Positions 8,520 through 15,262 of a stretch of 19,518 nt of DNA are shown here, piece after piece (the stretch's first letter is position 1; each line of letters starts with the position of its first letter). Both the position numbers and the translations under genes were made by a program. The stretch is from CAYHWW01 sp964360145 (GTDB lineage: Bacteria > Bdellovibrionota > UBA1018 > CAYHWW01): assembly GCA_964360145.1 (NCBI GenBank), contig CAYHWW010000047.1, positions 1-19,518 on the forward strand, written 5' to 3'. The notes below the pieces were generated by a model, which saw nothing but the letters and a program-made list of their open reading frames with translations, was not told the origin of the DNA and did no database searches.

Positions 8520-10718
8520 TCAGGAGTAAAAAGGCTGATTCTTGCGGGCCCTCTCCACAATGGGAGCCGACGGCTTGTACCGCGGGCTGACACTCTTGGA
8601 GAGGCGCTCCAACTCTTGATGGATCTTGGCGATGCCGAGGCTGTCCGCATAGCGCAGCAACCCCCCACGGAAAGGTGGGAATCCTGTCCCCATGATCATG
8701 CCCAGATCCACCTCTTCCGCCGTGGCGACAATGCCCTCACTCAAGCAGAGGGCCGCCTCGTTGATCATGGGGAGCATCATGCGGTGGATCCAGTCAGCCT
8801 TTTGATCCCGTGTGGAAGATTTTGGCGTCACGCCAAGCACGCTGTAGATCTCGGGGTTGAGGCCCTTCTTCTTGCCGCGCTCATCATAGAGGTAGAAACC
8901 CTTGCCTCCCTTTTTACCCAGGAGTTTAGCTTTCACAAAATTTTCCATGACCGGGGCGGGAGCAGCACGCTCACCAAAAGCATCATGAAGGATATGGGCC
9001 ACTTTCACACCCACATCGATGCCGATTTCGTCCATCAGAGTAGCCGGGCCCATGGGCATGCCGAAATTCAGCACATGCTCATCCAGCTCCTCGATGGGCA
9101 CCCCTTCCGCCATGATGTACACCGCTTCATTGATATAGGGCATGAGCAGGCGGTTCACAAGGAATCCAGGGCCGTCCTTGACAACAATGGGGATCTTGCC
9201 CCACTTTTTTGACAGATCGAAAATCATCGCAGTCGCACGGTCATTGGTTTTTTCACCGCGGATCACTTCAATCAAGGGCATCTTGTGTACGGGATTGAAA
9301 AAGTGCATACCCACTACATTTTCCGGGCGCTTCGATGCCGTGGCCATCTCTGTCACGGAAAGGGATGACGTGTTCGTGGCAATCAAAGCATGTTCGGGCA
9401 GCACCTGCTCCAACTCCTTGATCACCCGCTTCTTGATGTCCATGTTCTCGACCACGGCCTCGATGACCACATCCACGGCGTTGAATCCACTATAGTCCGT
9501 GGTGGGGCTGATGAGATTGAACTTGTAAGAGGCATCGGCTTTTTTGAGACGCTTCTTCTTCACCTGATCGTCAAAGAGTTTCTTGGCATTGGTCAGCCCC
9601 AAACCCAAGCCCTTGTGATCAATGTCCTTCATGCGCACGGGATAATTCTTCTGCGCGGCAAGCTGGGCGATACCACCGCCCATGACACCAGCACCCATGA
9701 GACCCATACGGCTCACCTTGTCGCCGGGCTGGAGCTTGTAGCCCTCTACACCCGTCAGCTTCTTCACTTTTTCCGTGAGGAAAAAGAGCTCAATCAGACG
9801 CTTCGAAACAGCGGTAACAGCAAGCTCGCCGAAGGCCCGCTGCTCCCGTTCAAGAGCCGCGGGGCGATTGGCGCCCGCATTGGCTTGGATTACTTCGATA
9901 ATTTTCAACGCCGCGGGATAATTACCACGGGTCCGGGCCATGACCATTTTACGAGCCTGGCTGAAGATCACCATGCGACCAGCGAAGGTATCCTCAAGCA
10001 GGCGATTGGTTAGTGTTTTCTTGAGCGCCCGACGGGGTTTTTCCCCGCGAATAACCCGTGCACCCCATTCTAAAGCCTTCTTATTGAAATCTTGGAACGG
10101 TATTGCGGCATCCGCAAGACCCGCCTTCAGGGCCCGCTCGCCATTGAGCTGTTTGCCACTCAGAATCATGTCCAGAGCAGACTGCAGACCCACACGCTGA
10201 GGCAAACGTACGGTACCTCCCATACCGGGCAGAACACCCAGATTGACTTCAGGGAGGCCCATCTTCACCGAGGGACCGTCAGAGGCCACGATGGCCGAGC
10301 AGCAGAGAGCGAACTCCATGCCCCCACCCAAACAAGCGCCGTTCACAGCAGCGATTACGGGAAACTTCAGCTTTTCGATCTGAGCAATGACATCCTGAGC
10401 TTGTTTAGCAAGCTGATAGCCCTCTTCCTTGGTCTTCATGGCGCGGATGAGTTCGATGTCAGCGCCAGCGATGAAGATCCCCTCTTTTTCAGAGAGCACC
10501 ACGAGACACTTGATGTCTGTACGCCGTGCGAGACCATCCAGGACATTCTTCATCTCTTGAGTGAAGGCGGTGGAGAACTTATTGACCTTCTCGCCAGGGA
10601 GATCGAGATTCATTGAAAAGAGCCCCGGGGCGACTGAAGAATGGTCGACGATACGGATGGCGCTGCCGCTCATAATAGTGCTGCCCCTGCCTTCTTTAAT
10701 TGTGGTCGTGACTTCCAT
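8520..10718 (-). CDS. fadJ: Fatty-acid oxidation multifunctional protein (enoyl-CoA hydratase / 3-hydroxyacyl-CoA dehydrogenase)
   Basis: About 732 residues. I moved the start from 10775 to the ATG at 10718, which has GGGGGA 4-5 nt upstream, right after the fadI stop; the longer version would overlap fadI by 49 nt and adds a non-homologous Arg-rich stretch. Residues ~20-210 are a crotonase domain with AVNGACLGGGMEFALC (E135) and GLPEVNLGVLPGMGGT (E157), matching the two catalytic glutamates of FadB. The NAD-binding fingerprint GLMGAGVMGGGIA lies at 339-351, the catalytic dehydrogenase histidine is in GMHFFNPV (H472), and two C-terminal 3HCDH domains follow. It hydrates 2-enoyl-CoA and oxidises the L-3-hydroxyacyl-CoA. 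The thiolase gene directly upstream is the long FadI type and the order fadI-fadJ is as in enterobacteria, so I use fadJ rather than fadB. Well supported. Confidence 0.93.
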   Translation of the reverse strand: MEVTTTIKEGRGSTIMSGSAIRIVDHSSVAPGLFSMNLDLPGEKVNKFSTAFTQEMKNVLDGLARRTDIKCLVVLSEKEGIFIAGADIELIRAMKTKEEGYQLAKQAQDVIAQIEKLKFPVIAAVNGACLGGGMEFALCCSAIVASDGPSVKMGLPEVNLGVLPGMGGTVRLPQRVGLQSALDMILSGKQLNGERALKAGLADAAIPFQDFNKKALEWGARVIRGEKPRRALKKTLTNRLLEDTFAGRMVIFSQARKMVMARTRGNYPAALKIIEVIQANAGANRPAALEREQRAFGELAVTAVSKRLIELFFLTEKVKKLTGVEGYKLQPGDKVSRMGLMGAGVMGGGIAQLAAQKNYPVRMKDIDHKGLGLGLTNAKKLFDDQVKKKRLKKADASYKFNLISPTTDYSGFNAVDVVIEAVVENMDIKKRVIKELEQVLPEHALIATNTSSLSVTEMATASKRPENVVGMHFFNPVHKMPLIEVIRGEKTNDRATAMIFDLSKKWGKIPIVVKDGPGFLVNRLLMPYINEAVYIMAEGVPIEELDEHVLNFGMPMGPATLMDEIGIDVGVKVAHILHDAFGERAAPAPVMENFVKAKLLGKKGGKGFYLYDERGKKKGLNPEIYSVLGVTPKSSTRDQKADWIHRMMLPMINEAALCLSEGIVATAEEVDLGMIMGTGFPPFRGGLLRYADSLGIAKIHQELERLSKSVSPRYKPSAPIVERARKNQPFYS

Positions 10719-10726
10719 AAATCCCC

Positions 10727-12043
10727 CTAAACCCGTTCCACGATGACGCTGCCACCTTGGCCGCCACCGATGCACAATGTTGCCAATGCGAACTGCACAT
10801 GGGGCCGTTCCTGCATTTCCTTCAATGCGGTGAGCACAAGGCGGGCGCCTGTGGCCCCCACGGGGTGGCCCAGAGCAATGGCACCACCGTTGACGTTCAA
10901 AATATCGTCGCTGATCTCGCCGATGGCCTCACTGCGGCCCAGCTTCTCCTGAGCAAATCTCTTGGATTCAAAAGCCCGCTGGCAGGCCAGCACCTGGGCC
11001 GAGAAGGCCTCGTTCAACTCCACGAGACCCACGTCTTTCATGGTGATGCCCGCCTGATCCAGCGCCTTGGGCGTCGAGTACACAGGCCCCAGGCCCATAC
11101 GTTCGGGCTCCAAGGCCGCGAAGGCCACGGAGCGGATCTTGCCCAAAGGCTTTGTGATCCCAAGAGACTTGGCCTTTTCCGCGCTCATGAGCAGGAGGAG
11201 ACATGCGCCGTCCGTAATGGGACACGAATTACCCACTGTGACCACGCCGTTGCGGCGATCAAAGAAGGGCTTCAACTTGCCCAGGGCCTCCATACTGAGA
11301 CCTTTGCGCGGACCCACGTCTTCCGTGAGGAATGTGGTGTACTTGGGTGCAAGCGCAATGGGCAGTATCTCTTTTTTTAAACGCCCGGACTCAGTGGCCC
11401 GAATGGCCCGCTCGTGGGAACGCAGCGCAAAACGATCCATATCCTCCCGGGTCACTCCGGCCTCACGGCCGATGAGCTCAGCTGTCTGGCCCATGTTGAG
11501 GCCACATACGGGATCAGTAAGTCCCTCTTGAATGGCGATGATGGGCTTCAGAAACTGAGGGCGGAACTTGGACGCAGCGACAAGCTTCTCTGGCACGGAC
11601 TTGGCACGCATGAGGTCACTAAACAACCCGGTCATCTCTTTGCCGAAGATGAGAGGCATGTTGGACATGCTCTCGGTACCCCCCACGGCGACAACGTCGG
11701 CAACTCCAGCTTTAATCTTCAGGAACCCCTGAGCCACGGCTTCCATGGCGGAAGCGCAATTGCGATGCACAGTGTAGGCGGGCACCTCTTTGGGAACGCC
11801 TGCCTCAAGAGCGATGACGCGGGCGATGTTGGCGGCGTCTTCGGGGCTCCCCGTGTTGCCGATGACCACTTCATCGATTTCAGAAGGTTTGATGCCCGTG
11901 CGATAAATAAGGTCGCGCAGGAGAGGGACACCGAGGGCAAGAGCCTTCATGTCTTTCAACTGGGCGCCTGACTTCGCGAAAGGTGTTCTTAGACCATCGA
12001 CGACCCAAACTTCAGGCCCACTATCCAGAGCGCTTCTTCCCAT
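10727..12043 (-). CDS. fadI: Acetyl-CoA C-acyltransferase (3-ketoacyl-CoA thiolase, FadI type)
   Basis: 438 residues; FadI proteins are ~436 and FadA ~387, so length points to FadI. The nucleophile Cys96 lies in YTVHRNCASAMEA, the catalytic histidine His393 in GGAIALGHPVGATG, and the second cysteine Cys424 in ATLCIGGGQGG. VWVVDGLRTPFAK at the N-terminus and NGVVTVGNSCPITDGA are family-standard. It cleaves 3-ketoacyl-CoA to acetyl-CoA and a shortened acyl-CoA, and probably forms a complex with FadJ, encoded 8 nt downstream. The ATG has AAGGAG 7 nt upstream, but that Shine-Dalgarno can pair with an upstream sequence (see 12051-12089). No clear sigma-70 promoter is visible in the 103 nt to the preceding gene, so readthrough from it is possible. 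Confidence 0.93.
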   Translation of the reverse strand: MGRSALDSGPEVWVVDGLRTPFAKSGAQLKDMKALALGVPLLRDLIYRTGIKPSEIDEVVIGNTGSPEDAANIARVIALEAGVPKEVPAYTVHRNCASAMEAVAQGFLKIKAGVADVVAVGGTESMSNMPLIFGKEMTGLFSDLMRAKSVPEKLVAASKFRPQFLKPIIAIQEGLTDPVCGLNMGQTAELIGREAGVTREDMDRFALRSHERAIRATESGRLKKEILPIALAPKYTTFLTEDVGPRKGLSMEALGKLKPFFDRRNGVVTVGNSCPITDGACLLLLMSAEKAKSLGITKPLGKIRSVAFAALEPERMGLGPVYSTPKALDQAGITMKDVGLVELNEAFSAQVLACQRAFESKRFAQEKLGRSEAIGEISDDILNVNGGAIALGHPVGATGARLVLTALKEMQERPHVQFALATLCIGGGQGGSVIVERV

Positions 12044-12050
12044 TTCCGAT

Positions 12051-12089
12051 CTCCTTGCTGTGTCGGCAGTTTCGACTGGCTAGCAAGGA
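12051..12089 (-). promoter_or_regulatory. Putative hairpin hiding the fadI Shine-Dalgarno
   Basis: On the minus strand, TCCTTGCT (12089-12082) is the exact reverse complement of AGCAAGGA (12059-12052), whose AAGGA is most of the fadI ribosome-binding site AAGGAG (12056-12051). The 22-nt loop between them can itself form CAGT-CGAA-ACTG. In the transcript this would be a stem-loop covering the ribosome-binding site seven nucleotides before the fadI ATG. As DNA the same dyad could instead be an operator for a fatty-acid-responsive repressor. The pairing is seen in the sequence; any regulatory use is inference. Confidence 0.4.
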
Positions 12090-12146
12090 TCTAATGGTGG
12101 TGAGAAGGTGTAAAGGACAAAGCTCTCTGGATAGCGTGGCGAGGGA

Positions 12147-13304
12147 TTAGAAGGAAACGGTGAGACCACCTTGCAGGGTGTAAAAGTCGGCTTTACCGAA
12201 ATTCTGCGACGCATTGAAACGGGGGTCACCGCCTGGCACACCACTATAAACACCGTAGGTGCTGCTTGCTGAGGGCGCATTGGGGTTGTTAGAACTCACG
12301 AATGCCGCGCTGGACAGCGGGTTGGACTGACGGGCCGTGAGCACATTATAGTAGCGGAAGAGACCCATCAACCCGATGTTATCGGTGATCTTGATCTCCG
12401 CACCGCCGCCGATGTAGCCCAGCATGCCAGAGACAGTGAAGTCGCTGGCCATGGCGGGGTTATACATGCGCACGAAGTTCAGGGTATTTTGGTCCAGGTT
12501 GATACTGTTCCTGTAGTAGCCTACGCCCACGCCCACGAAGGGCTGGACGCGACTCTTACGGCCCAGGATATTGATGCGGGGGCCGATGTCAAAGACGTTC
12601 TGGGACATCAGCAGTTGTTGCTGGGTGTAACCATAATACACATTACCGTAAGCGGTGCCGGCGGCCATGCTGTACTGAGCTCTGGTGTAACCAGCCTCGA
12701 AGCCGAGGTGGTTCATGACGTCCACATACACACCAACGCCAAAGCTATAACGTGAACTTACTTCGAAGTTAGAGTTGATAATACCGGCGAGACCACCGCG
12801 GGGGGTGATGCCGACGCGCATTTTATCTTCATCTTCTTTCTTTTCTTCCTTCACTTCAGCCACGCTTTGAGGAGCAACAGCAGGGGCCGGAGCTACGGGG
12901 GCGTTGCTGGCAGGAACAGCAATAGTGGCGGATGGAGCCGCGGCGAGAGTGCCTATTTGCTGCTCAATCACGGGCTCGGCAGGTTTTTGCTCTTCTTTAT
13001 TCACACCGGAAAGTGCGTCCATGCGCTTCAATTCGTCCTTCAAGCGCAGTTCTTCGAGCTTTTCTGAAAGCTTATCTTCGTTGCGCATCTCCGCACGAAT
13101 GCGATGGCGACGTAGACGCTCGGAGCGGCTCATCTCAACCTCACGCTGCTTGAGCTCTGCGTCTTCACCGGACACTTTTTGTTCCACTGCAGCAGCAGGC
13201 TCCAACTCATCTTCGAACACCAATTCAGCGCGAAGATCTTTAATTCCTAAGAAAGTCACTGCCGCGAGGGTCAGCAACGCCACTGCATTAATCTTTTTAT
13301 TCAT
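12147..13304 (-). CDS. Outer-membrane beta-barrel protein with charged helical N-terminal domain
   Basis: About 385 residues. I chose the ATG at 13304 over 13313 because AAGGA stands 8 nt before 13304 but directly touches 13313. The signal peptide is MNKKINAVALLTLAAVTFLGIKDLRA, cleaved before ELVFEDE. Residues ~27-110 are very rich in E, K, R and L with heptad-like spacing (MSRSERLRRHRIRAEMRN, KLSEKLEELRLKDELKRMD), probably a coiled coil or long helix. A Pro/Ala linker (NAPVAPAPAVAPQ) follows, then ~220 residues of alternating strands (GFEAGYTRAQYSM, VQPFVGVGVGYYRN, GGGAEIKITDNIGLMGLFRYY) ending in LTVSF, as for an 8-stranded barrel with C-terminal Phe. The helix could span the periplasm or reach the peptidoglycan, but no OmpA-type peptidoglycan motif is seen. 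It has its own upstream region, with an AT-rich palindrome, and is followed 103 nt later by fadI. Confidence 0.8.
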   Translation of the reverse strand: MNKKINAVALLTLAAVTFLGIKDLRAELVFEDELEPAAAVEQKVSGEDAELKQREVEMSRSERLRRHRIRAEMRNEDKLSEKLEELRLKDELKRMDALSGVNKEEQKPAEPVIEQQIGTLAAAPSATIAVPASNAPVAPAPAVAPQSVAEVKEEKKEDEDKMRVGITPRGGLAGIINSNFEVSSRYSFGVGVYVDVMNHLGFEAGYTRAQYSMAAGTAYGNVYYGYTQQQLLMSQNVFDIGPRINILGRKSRVQPFVGVGVGYYRNSINLDQNTLNFVRMYNPAMASDFTVSGMLGYIGGGAEIKITDNIGLMGLFRYYNVLTARQSNPLSSAAFVSSNNPNAPSASSTYGVYSGVPGGDPRFNASQNFGKADFYTLQGGLTVSF

Positions 13305-13373
13305 GGTCCTCATCCTTCATGTCAAACCGTAGGATTGCAGAAGGCTCATGAGCAATACCCATGCCATTTTATA

Positions 13374-13397
13374 TGATATTATTACTTAATAATATCA
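13374..13397 (-). promoter_or_regulatory. AT-rich 24-bp palindrome, probable operator/promoter of the barrel gene
   Basis: TGATATTATTA and TAATAATATCA are perfect 11-bp inverted arms around a 2-bp centre, about 70-95 bp upstream of the ATG at 13304. On the minus strand a TTGATA (-35-like) overlaps the outer arm and TATAAA lies just beyond the inner arm, with a rather long 19-bp spacing, so a sigma-70 promoter overlapped by a dimeric regulator site is plausible. The palindrome is certain; the promoter assignment is weak. Confidence 0.45.
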
Positions 13398-13648
13398 ATA
13401 CGTTATAAAGTCATGCCCCGTCCACCCCTAGGACAGGTGTCGTCACCCACGGGGTGGGATACGGGCTTAGTCAGGTATTCTCGTGCAATATCAAAGCGCT
13501 ACATCAATCGTTAACTTCATGCACCACCATGTATTCTTTTCATGGCATGGAGCCATTCTGACCTCAAAAAACCTGATGCCGGACAAGAATTTCTATTGCA
13601 GTTCATGGCGCATCGCAATAAAACGACATTCTGCTGCTCACGCAGCTT

Positions 13649-13724
13649 GTCAAACGGGTTGGCTATACTAACTACCCCTATACCCTAGAACCCCTAGGAC
13701 CCCCATATAGCCAACTCGTTTGAC
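13649..13724. repeat. 19-bp inverted repeat enclosing a four-G-tract (G-quadruplex pattern) loop
   Basis: Left arm GTCAAACGGGTTGGCTATA (13649-13667) and right arm TATAGCCAACTCGTTTGAC (13706-13724) are inverted copies with one difference. In a plus-strand RNA it is a G-U wobble, in a minus-strand RNA an A-C mismatch. The 38-nt loop has C-tracts of 4, 3, 4 and 5 at 13675, 13683, 13691 and 13700, i.e. on the minus strand four G-tracts separated by 5, 5 and 4 nt, satisfying the usual G3+N1-7 rule. It starts 31 bp after the flp-like stop codon. The plus-strand side is followed by TTTTCTTATTT, so it could end plus-strand transcription; the minus-strand side has no U-tract. Confidence 0.75.
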
Positions 13725-13754
13725 TTTTCTTATTTCCGGGGCGCAGTTTTTCTC

Positions 13755-13961
13755 TTATTGCCCAAGGTTGAATTGGTACATGCGGCGGGGGTCAAAGAGC
13801 GTACGACGCAGGAGCCGGTCGCCAATAACATTGGTGAACAGGTTCTCCAGTCGGTCTTTCAGGTTGTGCCATACAAAGATCAAGGCAAAAATAAGGACGA
13901 CCATGAACACCACGTATTCCACCGTGGACTGACCTGATTCATCTTCGAGAAAATGCCTCAT
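13755..13961 (-). CDS. Flp/type IV-like small pilin or class III signal-peptide protein
   Basis: 68 residues. The N-terminus MRHFLEDESG-QSTVEYVVFMVVLIFALIFVW has the class III prepilin pattern: short polar leader, G-Q cleavage point for a prepilin peptidase, glutamate at mature position 5, then one hydrophobic helix. The C-terminal ~40 residues are basic and polar (DRLLRRTLFDPRRMYQFNLGQ). Size and layout match Flp pilins of Tad systems, but no tad genes are in the window. It overlaps the end of purB by 23 nt. The only possible ATG has AAAGG touching it with no spacer and an in-frame TAA just upstream, so initiation probably depends on coupling to purB termination. A small membrane-anchored protein of other function is the alternative. 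Confidence 0.72.
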   Translation of the reverse strand: MRHFLEDESGQSTVEYVVFMVVLIFALIFVWHNLKDRLENLFTNVIGDRLLRRTLFDPRRMYQFNLGQ

Positions 13962-15252
13962 CCTTTAGTACCCGCTCGTAGATCTGGTCGGCGTGGCGAG
14001 TCAGGCGATTGAGGTCAAAAACTGAATTGAGCTCTTTGCTAGGCAGAACCTTCCCAATTTCTGCTGATTCAGAAATGAGCTCCTGCAAAGGACGCCGTTC
14101 TTCCAATGCTCTATGGGCACAGGCCTGGACAAGGCGATACGCCTCTTCACGGCTGAGACCACGCTCCACCAGCTGCAGGAGAACCTGGCCTGAGAAGTAA
14201 ACGCCCTGGGACGCATCCAGGTTCTTTTTTACGGATTCTACTTTGACATTCAGTCCCGCGATGATCTTGCGCAGCCTGACTAGCATGTAGTGTGCAAGGG
14301 TCGTGGCATCGGGCAGAATCACACGCTCCGCGGATGAGTGGCTAATGTCACGCTCATGCCAAAGCGCCACGTTCTCCAATGCAGTCACCGCGTAACCACG
14401 CAGGAGACGGGCCCCACCGGTGATGTTCTCCGAGGAGATGGGGTTCTTCTTGTGCGGCATGGCCGAGCTACCCTTCTGGCCCTTGGTGAAGTCCTCTTCG
14501 ACTTCATCGACTTCTGAACGCTGGAGATGACGCAATTCAACGGCAATGCGCTCCATGCTGCCGCCCAATTGGGCAATGGCACAGACAAACTCCGCATGGC
14601 GATCGCGGGGCACGACTTGGGTTGAGACGAGTTCAGGTTTGAGGCTGAGAATACTGAGAGCATCACTCTCCACATCCGGTGGCAAAGCGCCATAAACACC
14701 GACAGCACCTGAAAGCTTGCCCCTGGAGATCGCACGCACGGCGCGCTTCAGGCGGCTGCGCTGACGCCCCATCTCAGCATACCAACCAAGAAACTTCAGA
14801 CCGAAGATGGTGGGTTCAGCGTGCATTCCATGGGTACGACCAATGCAATGAAGGTTTCTATGGCGCAACGCTTGCTTCTTCAACGCATGACGCAAAGCCT
14901 CCACCTCCTCCACGAGGAGCTTGCCCGCGCGTACCATCAATAATCCCCAGGCGGTATCCACAACGTCAGAACTAGTCAGGCCGTAATGGAAGTAACGTGC
15001 AGGGGCCCCACACTGTTCAGCGATACTCGTCGTAAAGGCAATGACGTCGTGTTTTGTTGTTTTTTCGATTTCCTCGATACGGCGAACATCAATACAAGCC
15101 TTTTTCTTGATCGCTTGCACAGCATCTTGAGGCACCACACCCCTCCCCGCAAGAACCTCAAGTACGGCAAGCTCCACTTCAAGCCATGCCGCATAGCGAC
15201 TCTCGTCGCTCCAAAGAGCTGACATCTCCGGCAACGTGTATCTTCCGATCAT
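13939..15252 (-). CDS. purB: Adenylosuccinate lyase
   Basis: 437 residues, typical of the Bacillus-type branch. It starts MIGRYTLPEMSALWSDE. The general acid-base residues are in place: H68 in KTTKHDVIAF, H141 in GRTHGMHAEPT, and the flexible signature loop GSSAMPHKKNPISSEN with the catalytic serine at 262-263. The enzyme eliminates fumarate in two steps of purine synthesis (SAICAR to AICAR, and adenylosuccinate to AMP) in the cytoplasm. GGGAG seven nucleotides upstream of the ATG and a 10-nt gap from the flavoprotein gene place it in the same operon as the LPS genes. No other purine genes are near, so it is not in a pur cluster. Very secure. Confidence 0.96.
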   Translation of the reverse strand: MIGRYTLPEMSALWSDESRYAAWLEVELAVLEVLAGRGVVPQDAVQAIKKKACIDVRRIEEIEKTTKHDVIAFTTSIAEQCGAPARYFHYGLTSSDVVDTAWGLLMVRAGKLLVEEVEALRHALKKQALRHRNLHCIGRTHGMHAEPTIFGLKFLGWYAEMGRQRSRLKRAVRAISRGKLSGAVGVYGALPPDVESDALSILSLKPELVSTQVVPRDRHAEFVCAIAQLGGSMERIAVELRHLQRSEVDEVEEDFTKGQKGSSAMPHKKNPISSENITGGARLLRGYAVTALENVALWHERDISHSSAERVILPDATTLAHYMLVRLRKIIAGLNVKVESVKKNLDASQGVYFSGQVLLQLVERGLSREEAYRLVQACAHRALEERRPLQELISESAEIGKVLPSKELNSVFDLNRLTRHADQIYERVLKDEAFSRR

Positions 15253-15262
15253 CGCATTCTCC

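Larger units (their letters stand above)
13305..13754. other. 450-bp non-coding region between flp-like gene and barrel gene
   Basis: No convincing gene is present: the longest frame (62 codons, plus strand, 13483-13671) begins with GTG, has no ribosome-binding site and a non-protein-like composition. The region contains, from right to left, the G-tract hairpin (13649-13724), a small hairpin GCTGC-GTGA-GCAGC on the minus strand with a GNRA-type loop (13633-13646), a GC-rich stretch where CCCCGT (13416-13421) can pair with ACGGGG (13449-13454), and the AT-rich palindrome (13374-13397). The sequence CCCCTAGGAC occurs twice (13425 and 13691). It reads like a regulatory or small-RNA region rather than decayed coding DNA; that reading is inference. 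Confidence 0.6.

Noticed and set aside
10719..10775. Upstream ATG (10775) as start of fadJ
   Set aside because: It adds an Arg/Trp-rich stretch read out of frame from the fadI C-terminus (GGGQGG region); the ATG at 10718 has GGGGGA at proper spacing.
13483..13671. 62-codon plus-strand frame in the intergenic region
   Set aside because: It starts with GTG without a ribosome-binding site, runs into the hairpin arm, and has no recognisable motif. A non-coding role is more likely.
13649..13724. Inverted repeat as the ends of a tiny transposable element or an integron attC site
   Set aside because: No convincing target-site duplication flanks the arms, and the R'/R'' core (GTTRRRY) of attC is not met because the arm reads GTTGGCT. 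No transposase or integrase is nearby.
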